From Basidiobolus meristosporus CBS 931.73 (Eukaryota; Basidiobolomycota; Basidiobolomycetes; Basidiobolales; Basidiobolaceae): DNA of 64,000 bases. Position numbers and translations under genes: made by a program. The stretch covers positions 62,001-126,000 of the forward strand of contig MCFE01000157.1 of NCBI GenBank assembly GCA_002104905.1, in the 5' to 3' direction. Below, one piece after another: positions 25,197 to 37,318 of the stretch. The stretch's first letter is position 1. Each line of letters opens with the position of its first letter. Below the pieces are notes generated by a model. The model searched no databases and was not told the origin of the DNA. It saw only the letters and a program-made list of their open reading frames with translations.

Positions 25197-27060
25197 CTCC
25201 ATACAAAAAATAATTTTGTCCTGCAGATGGGTCCAATCTGGATCAGCAGTCAGGATTCCACAATGAGTCCATTTTAATGCTGGCAGCTTGGAATTATTGA
25301 CTCTCCATATGATCTTATAATGGGACTGTATTGGTGTTTTACTGATTCTACTGCCAAATGAAGTAATAGGCTTGATAGTGTTTTAGTGGTCTTTCTGCAG
25401 GAATTGCATGGCATGTAACAGTCTCAATGCACTTTCACTTATTTGTGCAGATCTATCTGGCCAATACTTCCAATTGCCTTATATGGCAAGAAACTTGATG
25501 GTCCTCTGCTGGCCTCATTGCTAACCTCTGCTGGCATTATCACAGCAGTACAGTGCCCTACCAATAGCTCTGTATAATGCTGCTGTACTAGTTTACCAAA
25601 TGGTATTTTCCATTTCTACCTTGCCTTGCACCATTTATATATTCCACTGTAGAATTACCACTTCTTATTTGCTTACTCACTACTTCCTTGGGTATTTTAC
25701 CTACAGTTTGAATCAGAAAAAAACTATTGCCTCCTGCTTACTGACCTCTACATGCATGCATGCCTGCTGAAATTGACACAATCTATAACCTCAACTTTAC
25801 AACTCTTTAGTGTGATATTTACAGAGTTGCCATATATCTTGTATTACTGCTAGCATATACATCTTACAAACATATGCTTGGTTGCTGCCACTTTTGCAAT
25901 AAATACCACCTGAATATTTGCAAAAAGCCTTATGGTATTTTGCCAATATGTTCCTTCTCCCTGATAAGGTCTAGTCCCCCTAGTAGGTGCATACTGGCTC
26001 ATGTTTGTGGGGATGCTCTATTGAATAGCACAGAAATTAGCTTGTGATCAGGAGAAGCCTGGCATACTTTGGTGGAGCTGTGTTGATGAAAATTAGTTTC
26101 TTGTTGCACTAAACCTAACTCTGCATTACCTCACTGATTACTGATGCATTGGGTCTGCTTAGATTCATATTGGCAAGGACATAAGTGTCTTCATATGCAC
26201 ATCTGTCCTCAGTATTTCTCAACTCTTGCTGGCTGTCTTCCATGTCCCAATTCATTAAATCCCTGATAGACTTGAAGGTAATACTCTTAATGAGATTAGG
26301 ATATGGCAGTGTCCTGCAACTTGACTTGTACTCCTATCTCCTCACACATCTGCTCCATAGGAAACTTCCATAAGGTGAGGCAAGGCTTAGCACACCAACA
26401 CCACACCAAGCAAGATGGGGTATAGAATGGAAACAGTAGCTGCAGCAATCTGTGAACTCAGCTTTATGCTTGTTGTATGGCTGCTCAAGTCCTGTTACAA
26501 AGCCCTTGCATAAAAGCTGTAGATGTGTCAAGTTACCATTAGTGATCTACTTCTAGTAAAATATTTCTACAACATCAACATATGACTCTCAATGCTTCCA
26601 GTATACTCTTGGTAAATATGGCATCAGAAGGCCACTTGAATAAACACACATCCATCTCAACCAGCCCTTGCATATGGGTGTCAATTTAGATTGGAGCTTG
26701 TGACAAGTACTTTAGGTAGCAGATACTGTGAAATATCTTGTCAATTCTTACAGATTTCTCCAGTATCTCAATGGGCTCATACTAATTGAAGTGGCCCATG
26801 CACACCTTGATCATTAGTATAGGGATATTGTGGAAAAGTAAATGAATTGCTTTCAGTGGAAAGCATTTGCTCTGACTTCTGAAGATTCCCTCTGCAGGAA
26901 GAAGATGCTCATAATGTTGGTATTTGGATAATCATATTGTGTGAGAGCGATGGAGTAAATATCCTGTGTCTCACAAATTCAACAGCAATACCATCCATTG
27001 TGCCCAGAAAAGCCAGCTATCTTGCTGATGGCTGTGGTATCACTAATGCTCATAGTAACT
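25197..27060 (-). mobile_element. Plavaka transposase relic, copy F (C-terminal two thirds)
   Basis: Minus-strand match to copy A (390-2100), including the degenerate left terminus ATACAAAAAATAATTTTGTCC at about 25,197. It stops near 27,060 in the region corresponding to GWGISN of the 38,500 copy and is fused there to the accessory gene. Together 25,197-29,696 is one element with both ends but without its middle. Confidence 0.78.
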
Positions 27061-27074
27061 GGTAAGTCTCTGCA

Positions 27075-29696
27075 GATCTGCAAGCTGACCACAATGCCCT
27101 GGCAGATGGGAATGTAGCAAATGCAGTACCCTCAATTGTAGACCAGCAAGTGGCCATCCTACCTCTACCACCACCTGTATTGGCAAGTATTTGGTCAGCT
27201 CATACCAAGGCATTAATGATGCAATTAGGTTCAGTGGCTAATAAAATAGATTCAATGGACCAGAGAAATCAGGAAACAGTCCAGAAACTGGATGAGCAGA
27301 TAATATGTAAAGAGCAGGCAATATTCCAGGTAGAGAACTCAGTTTCCTTACTACACAAAAAGGAACACAAGTAGCTCAATGTAACAGCCAAGAATTGATC
27401 CATTACACAATATAAGAGTACAGGAACACTGTACAGTTTTTGAAGCACAACTACTGTGCCCAAAGATAAAGCCCACAGAAAAACCTATCAGAGCATGGGT
27501 GGGAGACAATATGGTGTTTATACCATAGTTTCAAAATCAAAAGACATTGAAGATCCATGAAGCTGTTGAGTGCAATAATGAAGAGTGGGCTAATATACAA
27601 GAGGCCTTAAGAAGTCTAGCATGCCATCACCTGAAGGTTGGCATACCATGTAACCATCAGGAACTGAGGGCCAAACAAAATGCACTTGACTTGTTCCATG
27701 AGCATTATTCTGGATTCAAACAGGCAAACTGATTTTGGGCCAGCATTGGTATGCTAAGAAAGTATTGTAAGAATAGTAGAGATTATCAAAGGCAGAAGCA
27801 CAAGGGTGCCATGGCTGAAAACCAGCGGCTTCCTCAAGAGCCCTTTATAAGCAGGGCCAAAAGCTTCAGACAAGTGTTGAAGAGACATCAGGTAGCTGGA
27901 AGAGTGCCAATAAGGAAGAGGCAGGCAGACACAGATGCCCCAACACAACATTTATCAAAGAGAAAGTGTAGCTCCACTAAAGAATCACTCAGTCAAATTA
28001 GCACAATAACAGTGAAGGACTTGACAGTGATATAAACCCACAGCTTTCTCAGGAGCCTGTCACAAGTAGGGCCAGAAGCTCCAAGCAAGTGGTAAAGAAA
28101 CATTAGGTTGGCAAGAGATTACTAGCAAGGAGCAAGCAGGCAAAAACAGATGTACCAGTTCAGCATTCATTAAAGAGAAAACAAAGTACAATACAAGAAG
28201 CACTTGGGCATTAGTATGCTAGGAAAGTATCCCAAGAATAGCAGAAACTATCAAAGGCAGAAGAACAAAGGCATCAAAGCTAAAAACAAGTGGCCTGATC
28301 AGGTGCTTGTCACCAGCACAGCTAAAAGCTCCAAACAAGCAGCAAAGAGATGTCAGGTAGCCTGATGGGTGCCAGTTAGAGACCAGCAGGTAGAAACAGA
28401 GACATGTGCGGAGAATTTATCTCAAAGAGAATGTAATTAAATACAAGAGGCACTCAGTCACAGTACCAATGAAGGACTTAGCAGTGATAAAAGCCTGTGG
28501 CTTTGTCAGGATGCTGTCACAAACAGGGCTGATAATTCCTAGCAAGTGGCTAAGAACTGTCAGGTTGCTGGGAGAGTACTAACTAGCATCAAGCAGGCAC
28601 AAACAGAATTGCCAGTGCATCATTCATCATGGAAAAAAACAGAGTACAATACAAGAAGCACTCAGTCAAAGTAGCAGCAAAGGGCTTGGCATTGATAAAG
28701 GTAAAGGTGAGAGAAAAAGGTCTACCCAGCCAGACACCAGGAAGGGTGAGAAAAGTGCTGTAGTTCTCACCAATTAATGCCATCAGCCCAGAACATGCTG
28801 AATTCCATCACAGCCAAGAACAGTTACCAACAAGATATCAGCCAGTTGAGTTACACTCCAGTGAGGTAGATGAGTTTACCAATAAAAGCAATTTGTCTAC
28901 TACTTCCTCTATGTCCTCCATTGTAGGCACAGTGAAGATTCAATTGACAGACAAAGTGACATCATCAAGAACTCAAGTGACTATCATTGTACCTAGAGTG
29001 GAATTTTGGAACATTAATAGGCACACCAAGAGGTTGCAGCACTTCTTTAAGTGCATTGCTCAAGAAAATGCACTTGAATATTACAAGAATTTATTGCAAA
29101 AGCTGGCAGTTGAAGTGCTATATCTTGCAGTGTCAACTGAAAACCAGGATGTACGGGAACTAGTGAATGAACAATTGCAGAAAGCTGCAGGGCTACTGCC
29201 AAAGCTATGGAAAAAAGTTATTACAGCAGAAATACTAGTTGAGTGGTGGATTTTAATGGAGTTACTTGTGGAGTGTGCAGCTGGGATTAATATTAGTGTA
29301 GAGTATAGGGAATTTTTAGGTCAATACAATCGACAATTGAGGTACAACTGAAGCTTAATAGAAATAAATTAATTTGTATGGATGAAAAGTAAGAAAAACA
29401 GTTGAGTCAGGAAGTAAGGGGTATGAAAAAGCAGCAAAAGCCAATTGATGTACACAAATGTAGAAGGTGATTGACTGTCTATGGTCTCAAAGTGAGAGAA
29501 CTAGCAGAGGACCAACCAAAAGCCACTTGTGTGTTGTTGTGATGAAAATTTTTTACAAACTTTTCTGATAAATATGGGGTGCATTAGTTTTCCACCATTT
29601 CTAACAGTGTCCTGATGGTATCAATACCTCTTAGTCTCAGGACTTTATCTTTGTGATGGCCTTTGGATGAAACTATCACAAATATTTTTCATAGGG
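27075..29696 (+). pseudogene. Plavaka-associated accessory gene, 5' truncated
   Basis: The longest accessory reading of the window. It holds the coiled-coil zone (LGSVANKIDSMDQRNQETV, about 27,200-27,370), the domain with EEWANIQEALRSLACHHLKV (27,590), and three to four successive Lys/Arg-rich repeats beginning SRAKSFRQ (27,850-28,750). The helical C-terminal domain follows (open frame 28,893-29,351, 152 residues). Frame breaks separate these pieces. The element terminus TATTTTTCATAGGG ends at 29,696. No family recognised. The stretch from 29,697 to 30,114 holds nothing clear. Confidence 0.65.
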
Positions 29697-30114
29697 CTCT
29701 ACCATCTTGCTTTGTGTCTATTTATCACAATTTATCAGACTGCTCTTAACTGACCTATGGATCTCTGCCTTCTACCCAAAACTTGTGAGTAAGCTTATAA
29801 AGGAGTACCAACCATCTGTGTTACCCTGAGGCTTTCCCTGTCTTGTCCTCCCAAGCTGAAGATGCTTCATTGTTGTAAAGTTTTTGGCCAAAGCTGTATA
29901 CACTGTATTATTCTTCCGGTGTAGTTTACAGCTGTACAGTATTGGGTCTTCAGCTCAATACTCTATCAAAGGACATCAAAGCCAGTACCCTTTGAAGTAA
30001 TTCTAACTTATTTAAAGTTGAGGATTGTGGTTGAAAACTGTCTTATTGACAAATCCATGTCTTTAATACCCACACATTAGCTATTAGTATCTGTGGTAAT
30101 GGAAAGTATTCCAT

Positions 30115-31374
30115 TACTACAATATCTCAAAACCACTATTGGACTCATTTCTTTATTTTACTTTTTACTATTGTAACACACAAGTGAAAGATCAAGAAAT
30201 TCCATCTTTGAAGGACAAATAGTCCATACCCTGACAAGCAATCCACCCAAGAATATTATGTCATACAGAAAATGCAGTAGCCAACATATGTTTCAAATTA
30301 CAGCTCATTTGAAGCAGTACTTAAGGAGTTATAACCAAAAGAGTCCAATTATTATATATACTATGCCTCTATTGCTAGGATTACTATGGTGACTTTGATT
30401 GTGTGTAACTTTTGAACCAGCAAGTGCAATCATGTGAAATTTCTACAGGTGCTGCACCCATGTTCAATCTGCACTACTGCAAAATTTAGCTTTAAATCAC
30501 ATGTATTGCTTGCGCAATTGCCAAAAACTTTGATCCTTCAGAGATTTCATATATATGACTTCCCCAGCTGAAAAATAAAGGAGAGCCTCTCTTTCCAGAA
30601 CCTCCACACTATGATTACAAGTTTAAAGGTTATAAGACTTCCCCTGCATCACTTGAACTGTTGAGTATTCTGACTTAATTGGTACTACATCAGTGAAGAG
30701 ACTACAAAGCTCATAAGAATCCAATCTAAGTTCTAAAAGAAAAGTACTACTTTTCTGTTGGAAAAGTCCCCTCTAAGAAGCTGCTTTACTCTAAAGACAC
30801 CCCTTTAGAGACCTCTTTAAGAAACCCCTTTACTCTAAAGAAGCCCTTTTAGGCACCCCCTTTTATAAAGTCCACCTTAGAGACCACTACAAGAAGCCAC
30901 TTTACTCTAAAGACACCCCTTTAGAGACCCCCTTAAGAATCCCCTTTACTCTAAAAAAGCCCCTTTAGGCACCCCTTTAGTGTTAAGTCCACTTTAGAGA
31001 CCATTACAAGAAGCCCTTTTACTCCAAAGACACCCCTTTAGGTGTCAAGACCCCTTTAGGGACTTATACACCACACCCCTTTAGCTCAAAGGGGAGTTTA
31101 AATTTCCATATTTGAAGATATTATCTCAGAAAGATAAGAGTGAATATGCTCAATAGTCAACAGAAGGTCAGAACACTGCTGCAGTAGTGAGAATCATGGC
31201 CTATAGTATATTTTGAGCCATTGATTGAGGATATTAGTGAAAGTTGTATCTTCTATTGGTATATCAAACACCCAATTAACTATTTCAGTATTAGCATACT
31301 GGAAGTTGTTGTATATTGTTGATTAGCCTCTAATTGCAGAACAAGCCCCAAACTAATCATAATACAACACAACA
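30115..31374 (+). repeat. Dispersed repeat, copy 2, with expanded hairpin array
   Basis: Homologous along its length to 9342-10,165 but longer. The difference lies at 30,770-31,090, where a 117-bp unit occurs about two and a half times. Each unit carries CTCTAAAG...CTTTAGAG (30,789, 30,905 and a degraded one at 31,022) plus weaker versions between them. Confidence 0.65.
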
Positions 31375-31439
31375 TATTCAGTATTCCTGAGTCTGCCCAA
31401 GCAACCTCTCCACCTCCTGCTACCTTGTCATGTCCAGCC

Positions 31440-33092
31440 TAGTGTACAACTTTGCAAGTCTCATGGCTGCCTATGCCCAGCTGCATCAGGACAATGAATA
31501 CCTCAGGACACCTTGCAATACTCAAGTGCATTTTCTTGAGCTCAGCTCTTGAAGACATGCTGTAACCTCTTGGTGTGCTTATCAATATTCCAAAATCCCA
31601 CTGAAGACATTGTGATAGCCTTTTGAGTTCTTGAATTGTTGCTTTGTCTGTGAGTGAGATCTCCACTCTGTCAATAATGGAGAATGTGGAGGCTGTGGTA
31701 GACAAATTGCCTTTCTCTGCAACCTCATTTACCTCACTCAAGTGTGGCTCAACTGACCATGCTTCCAACTTTGTTTAAGTGCTTCTTGTAATGAACTACA
31801 TTTTCTTCTTGATAAATGCTGCTCTAATGCATCTTTATTGGCCTGCTTGTCCCTTACTGGAACTCTGCAGGCAACCCAATGCTTCTTTCCTGCTTGTTTT
31901 GAGCTCTAAGCCCATGCTGTGATGGGCTCCTGAGGTAGCTGCAGGTATTTATCACTGCCAGGTCCCAGGAGTGCTTCTTAAGTGGAACTATACTTTTCCT
32001 TGAGAAATATTTTGCTGGTGTGTCTGTGTCTGCTTGCTTGTCCCAATTGGCACTCTTCCAATTGCCTTATGTCTCTTTGCTGCTTATTTAGAGCTTTTGG
32101 CCCTGCTTGTGACTGGCTCTGGAGGAAGCTGCTGGTTTTTAGTCATTGCACCCTTGCTCTTCTGCCTTTGATAGTTTCTGCTATTATTGAGATACTTACT
32201 TAGTAAACCAATGCTGGCCCAAAGTCTGTTTTCTTGTTTGAGTCCAGGATAATGGTAATGCAACAAGTCAAGCACATTCTGCATGACCTAGAGTTCCTGA
32301 TGGTTCTATTGAATGCCAGCCTTGAGGTGTTGGCATGCTACACTTCTAAAGGCCTCTTGTTTATTAGTCCACTTTTCATCATTGCACTCAATGTCTTCAC
32401 AGATCTTCAATGTTTTTTGATTTTAGAGCTTGGTATAAACACTACATTTTCCCCCTCAAATGCTGTAATAGGTTTTTCTCTAGGCTTATCTTTGAGCACT
32501 GCTGATGTGCTTCAAGGACTGTACAGTGTTCCTCTGCTGTTACATCGAGAGATGGCTCAATTCTTGGCTGTGGCATTAAGCAACTTGAGTTCCTTCTTTG
32601 CAGCAAAAATACTGCTTTCTCTACCCAGGATATTGATTGGTCAACACATATTATTTGCTCATTATGTTTCTGGGCTATTTCCTGAATAATCTGGGCCTTT
32701 TCATCTCTCCTATCAGCCACTGCACCTGATTGTCTCATTAATGCTCTGGTATGAGCTGACAGCATACTTGCTAATACAGGTGGTGATGATGCTATGACAG
32801 CCAATTGCTGGTCTTCAACTGTAGGTACTGCTTTTGCTACATTCTCATCTGCCTCAGCATTATGATCAGCTTGCAGCTCTGCAAAGATTTCCAGTGACCT
32901 ACTTAACTGAGAGCCTGAGGAGTTCCCATTATTACCTTCAGTGGACATACTGTTCACAGGGCCTTTTTTGATTGTAGCCCCACTTGTTGCACTGAATGTC
33001 AATGCATGCTGTTGTCCAAGCATTCTTTGGCTGCAGTCAGTGATGGGGTTTGGTTGGGAACCAGACACCTTTGCCTCATTTTTTGGCAGCAT
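31440..33092 (-). pseudogene. Plavaka-associated accessory gene (longest intact N-terminus)
   Basis: The 216-residue frame 33,092-32,442 preserves the N-terminal part: a polar, Ser/Gly/Asn-rich segment (residues 1-60), an acidic stretch with ADENVAKAVPTVEDQQ (about 75-95), PPVLASMLSAHTRALMRQ, and a coiled coil to about residue 165. Downstream in other frames lie ANIQEAL-like and repeat segments. The C-terminal domain remnant is at 31,768-31,439. The start codon lies opposite a transposase start 219 bp away once the piggyBac insertion is removed. The role is unknown; being encoded by the transposon, it may assist transposition. Confidence 0.7.
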
Positions 33093-34049
33093 ATTTATGG
33101 AAGTGAGTCAAGCCAAAGGGGAAACAGTGTTACATATATGTGTATCTGTGGTGCCACAAATTTATTTGTAATGCTTACTATGGCAGGTCATTATTGAGCC
33201 TTACATTTATTTAGGTTCAATGTCTCAAATACAAGATTATCTTAAATTCACCTGATTATTAACAGGTAGAGATTAGCTCAATTGGACCAAATGGTCCAAT
33301 TGTATTTGATTTAATTTGACCTCATAGCAAGGATATATGAAGTCTAAATGAAGTTTGTGAAATCTCTCTGGTATGCACTTTGTGCTGGTACTTAGATTTT
33401 TCACAATGGTTGCAAATACTTTGGCTTATATTGCCTTTACTGGAGCAACCTTTGGCAAATTTTAATTGGACCAAATGGTCCAACACTTCATTGATGAATA
33501 ATGGGTATGGCTTTAAGCAATTATATTTCAAACATTTAATAGCCAATCCTACTAACTGCTAAGAATTATTGAGCATCATTTGTTTTTTCATATACCACCT
33601 TCAAGTGCCTAGTATAGCAGTCCTTACACCTTGGGTGGCCAGGGTTGCAACTGCATAAAAACTCAACCCTAGTGCCTGTAACATGAGTGGTAGACAAGTT
33701 TTGCAAGCTAATCTATGGTACTTTGAGCCATAAGCTTTACTCATTGACAGGTAAGTGTGATTTTCATCACATCTGAGTTGCCTCTGACTACCCAATGGCC
33801 CCTTGATGTCTGAACCAGCCAACCTCTTACAATATTGCAAGAAATTGTATGCTAAAATATCCTAAATAATCGTATGGCCAGTACCAAACCAAGGCTTGAC
33901 TAATTGCTTGCAGTGGAAGTCAACTTGGACATACCAGGATCATTGTCATATTCCTTCTGTAACTAATCACTCACTGCATCTATTCTCAGGAAACAAGCAG
34001 TATTATGGTATGCTAAAGTCTTGAACTCCTGTTTGATGGGAAGTGGCTT

Positions 34050-34469
34050 TCACAAGACTTTCTTAACTTTGGGAAAACCAGCTGCTAACCATTGATTCAT
34101 TGATTCATCAATGACTAAATACTTGCAGGGCTCTGAACAAGTTGTCATGTGCTCATTAAAGGCATCAGTATTTGATCTAATTTGATAAAGAACATCAATT
34201 TCTTGATGTTCATGGGAAGGGATTCCAAGAATGTGCACTTTTAGAATCTGTTTAAATCTTCTATATGACATATATTCTGTAAAGTCAATGCTCAGTAAGA
34301 AATGAGAAGAAGCCTGCTTCCAGTAAGCTTTTTTGTTGGAATGATTGATTAATGCAATCCACTTCATGTACTTGGCAAATGCAATGTCAGTCCAGGGGCC
34401 AATGCTAGTTGCATAAGTATTAATCGTACAAATGATAGTGCAAAAGTGATGTAAAGGGAGGAAGAACAA
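34050..34469 (-). pseudogene. piggyBac transposase, catalytic part
   Basis: A 139-residue frame with the DDE_Tnp_1_7 features FLLSIDFTEYMSYRRFKQIL and YLVIDESMNQW. The Asp of VIDE is likely a catalytic residue of the DDD triad. The frame stops at 34,050 and homologous fragments continue to about 33,600 in several frames, so the protein would be truncated. Confidence 0.75.
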
Positions 34470-34510
34470 GAATTAATCCAGTGGTGAGGCATTTCTAGCA
34501 TTTTTCATAT

Positions 34511-34978
34511 TTAACCAAGCTTTACAGAGGTAAAACCATGAGCTGGCCCACTTGTATGGGAATCAATATATACTTCCTTAGTTATCCAGGTGTCTGCTGC
34601 AGTAAGGTCACTTTCATCTTCCTCCTGCTCCTCTTCTTGGATTGCATCCTCCAATAGGTCTTCAGTAACAATACTCTTGGTAGTATTAGCAGTTGCATGT
34701 TCAATGTTTCCCAAGGTATCATTACTGTTGGCCTTGATATACTTTAAAAAGTTTTGTAAAAGAGTTAATGTACTCCCTGGTACCAGATTCAAAATTACAT
34801 CATTTTTCACATTGCTGTTAACTGTTGAGTGTGGAGTGGTAACCCACTTGAAGCTCAAACTAAGTGTATTCCAGTCAAAATGCAGAGATAAAAGTTGTTT
34901 AACTTCCTTATGTTTGATAAATTGCTTGGATACTGATACATGCACATTAACATCAAGATGTTTACTGGCAGGAGGCAT
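34511..34978 (-). pseudogene. piggyBac transposase, N-terminal part
   Basis: A 155-residue open frame from ATG 34,978. A hydrophilic start precedes an acidic cluster (QEEEQEEDESD, about residues 114-124), as is common ahead of the piggyBac catalytic domain. It closes at a stop at 34,511, and the catalytic part resumes in the frame at 34,469. I see no sign of an intron, so I treat it as a broken gene. Confidence 0.7.
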
Positions 34979-35157
34979 GGTTTAAGTCTTAAGTAAAGAT
35001 AAAACAAATTTGACAAATTATCAAAGCAACTCCAAAAAATAAATATCAGATTCTTGTTCATCAGAATATGATATGAAACAAACAAAACAAGACACCCATC
35101 CAGAAAAAATATTGTACTAATTAGATCAAATGATCCGGCCAATTCTCTACTTGTTAA

Positions 35158-35435
35158 CAAAAAGTGATATAAAAGCGTTATGTTATTGAGTGTCAAATGA
35201 TTGCCCATTGACCAGACTACTTTGGCCCAACACCATATGAGAAGCAAAAAAAAGGCTATGTTGCTCTTGTTGCAAGTCTCTCAGCCAAGAAGCATGCAGA
35301 CAGAAGTAAAAAGTGGTACAAAGCTCATGGCCAGTGTTTTGCCACACAAGTTACATTTGACCATTGCCTAGTCACTACTTTACCTACAAAATCTTGTCAG
35401 CCACTTGATACTTCTATAAGTTTTGAGCTCCTAAC
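35158..35435 (+). mobile_element. Plavaka transposase 5' fragment, copy G
   Basis: Continues the Plavaka sequence right after the piggyBac insertion. The start codon is lost (ATT at 35,207 where the 37,319 copy has ATG). The homology ends at 35,435 (CCACTTGATACTTCTATA) where another accessory gene tail begins. Confidence 0.75.
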
Positions 35436-37096
35436 ACTATAGCCTTGTCTGTCAGTGGGATCTTCCCTCTGTTAACAATGGAGGATGTGGAGGCTGTGGT
35501 AGAAGAATTGCCTTTTTCAGCAAACTCATCTACCTTATTGGAGTGTAGCTCAACTTGCTACGCTTCCAACTCCTGAGAAAACAGCTGCTTTCTTGCTGGT
35601 AATTCTTCTTAGCTATGATGGGACTCAGTCTGGTTCTGGCTTATGGCATTAATTGGCAAGAGCTACAGTTTTTTAGCATGCCTCCCTGTCTCAGGCTTGG
35701 GTAAACATTTTTCCCATTGCCTTTTCCTTTATCACTGCCAGGTATTTCAATGCTACTTTGTCTGAGTGCTTCTTTTAAAGAACTATGTTTTCTCCTGAAT
35801 AAATTCAGCTCTGAAGCATCTGTTTTGGCCTGCTTATCCCTTCCTGGCACTCTTCTGGCAGCCTGAAGTTTCTTTTCTGCTTATTTTGAGCTCTCACCAT
35901 AGTTGTGACAGGCTCCTGTAAAAGGGGCTGCTTTTATCACAGCCAGGTCCTTCACTGCTACTTTGACTGGGTGCTTCTTGAGTGGTACTATGCTTTTTCC
36001 TTAATAAACATTGTGCTGCTGCATCCATGTCTGCCTGCTTGTCCCTAATTGGCACTCTTCCAGCTACCTGATGTCTCTTTGATGCTTGTCTGGAGCTTTT
36101 GGCCCTGCTTGTAATGGGCACTTGAGGAAGCCGCTGGTTTTTAGCCATGGCACCCTTGTTCTTCTGCCTTTGATAGTCTCTGCTATTTTTAAGATACTGT
36201 CTTAGCATACCAATGCTGGCCCAAAATCAGTTTGCCCATTTGAATCCAGGATAATACTCATGGAACAAGTCAAGTGCATTTGGTTTGGCCTTGAGTTTCT
36301 GATAGTTACATGCTATGCTGGCCTTCAGGTGATGGCATGCTAGACTTCTTAAGGCCTCTTGTATATTAGCCCACTCTTTATAATTGCACTCAATGGCTCC
36401 ACGGATCTTCAATGTCTTTGATTTTGAAACTTTGGTATAAACACCATATTGTCTCCCTCCCAGGCTGTGATAGGTTTTTCTGTGGGCTTTATCAATGGGC
36501 ACTGTTGTTGTGCTTCAAAGACTGTACAGTGTTTCTCTGCTGTTACATTGGGAAATGGCTCAACTCTTGGCTGTGACATTGAGCTACTTGAGTTCCTTCT
36601 TTGCAGCAAAGATACTGCTTTCTCTATCTGGGATATTGATTGCTCTACATATATTATTGGCTCATCCTGTTTCTGGACTATTTCCTGATTACTCTGGGCC
36701 ATTGCATCTATCCCACCAGCCACTGCACCTAATTGCTTTATTAATGCTTTGGTATGAGCTGATAACATACTTGCTAATATAGGTGGTGGTGATGTTATCA
36801 TGGCCACTTGCGATCTTCAACAGAGGGTACTGCATTTGCTACATGCTCCTCTGCCTGAGCATAATGGTCAGCTTGTGGCTCTGCAGAGGTTCTTAATTGC
36901 CTACTTGACTGAGAGCCTGAGGAGTCTGCATTATTACCTTCAATGGGCACACTGTCCACAGGACCCTTTTTGGAATATAGTCCTGCTTGTTGCTCTTGAA
37001 TGTCAAAGCAAGCTGTTGTCCAACCATTCTTCTGTTACCATCAGCAGTGGGGTTTGGTTGAGAACCAGAAAACTTTGCTTTAACTTTTGGCGGCAT
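35436..37096 (-). pseudogene. Plavaka-associated accessory gene of element B
   Basis: Starts at ATG 37,096 (MPPKVKAKFSGSQPNP). It then reads through frames holding PPPILASMLSAHTKALIKQL, the coiled coil (36,807-36,409), EWANIQEALRSLACHHLK (36,502-36,227), two Lys/Arg-rich repeats (RAKSSRQASKRHQVAGRVP, 36,208-35,894; 35,850-35,641) and a GNSSTTAST segment near 35,500. Truncated before its C-terminal domain at 35,436. Its start lies 222 bp from the divergent transposase start at 37,319. Confidence 0.7.
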
Positions 37097-37318
37097 ATAT
37101 ATGGAAGTGAGTCAAACCAAAGTGAAAATAGTGTTACATATACATGTTTATGCGGTGCCAAAACTTTATTTATAATGCTTACTATGGTGGGTCATCATTA
37201 AATCTTACATTTATGTAGGTAAAATGTCTGAAATACATGACTGTCTTAAGTTCACATGAGTATTGACCAAAAAGTGATATAATAGCAATATATTGTTGAA
37301 GGTCAAACTGTTTGCCCC
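37097..37318. promoter_or_regulatory. Shared divergent promoter region of Plavaka element B
   Basis: This 222-bp spacer between the accessory gene and the transposase is conserved at 18,880-19,101 (222 bp) and at 33,093-35,206 (219 bp without piggyBac). It carries conserved blocks TAATGCTTACTATGG and AAAAAGTGATATAA(T/A)AG. Any regulatory role is inferred from position and conservation. Confidence 0.55.

Larger units (their letters stand above)
33263..35153 (-). mobile_element. piggyBac-type DNA transposon, 1891 bp
   Basis: Flanked by TTAA on both sides (33,259-33,262 and 35,154-35,157), the invariant piggyBac target duplication. The ends read CAGGTAGAGA and, inverted, CAAGTAGAGAATTGG. Subterminal palindromes TTGGACCAAATGGTCCAA occur near 33,283 and 33,465. 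The minus-strand transposase relic starts at 34,978 (MPPASKHLDV). It keeps an acidic N-terminus (EEEQEEDESD) and a DDE_Tnp_1_7 core with IDESMNQW near 34,100, and is broken by stops at about 34,511, 34,475 and 34,050. It is inserted in the promoter region between a Plavaka transposase and its accessory gene. Confidence 0.9.

Noticed and set aside
30770-31090. CRISPR-like array
   Set aside because: The regular units are a degenerate 117-bp tandem repeat with no distinct spacers, in a eukaryotic genome.
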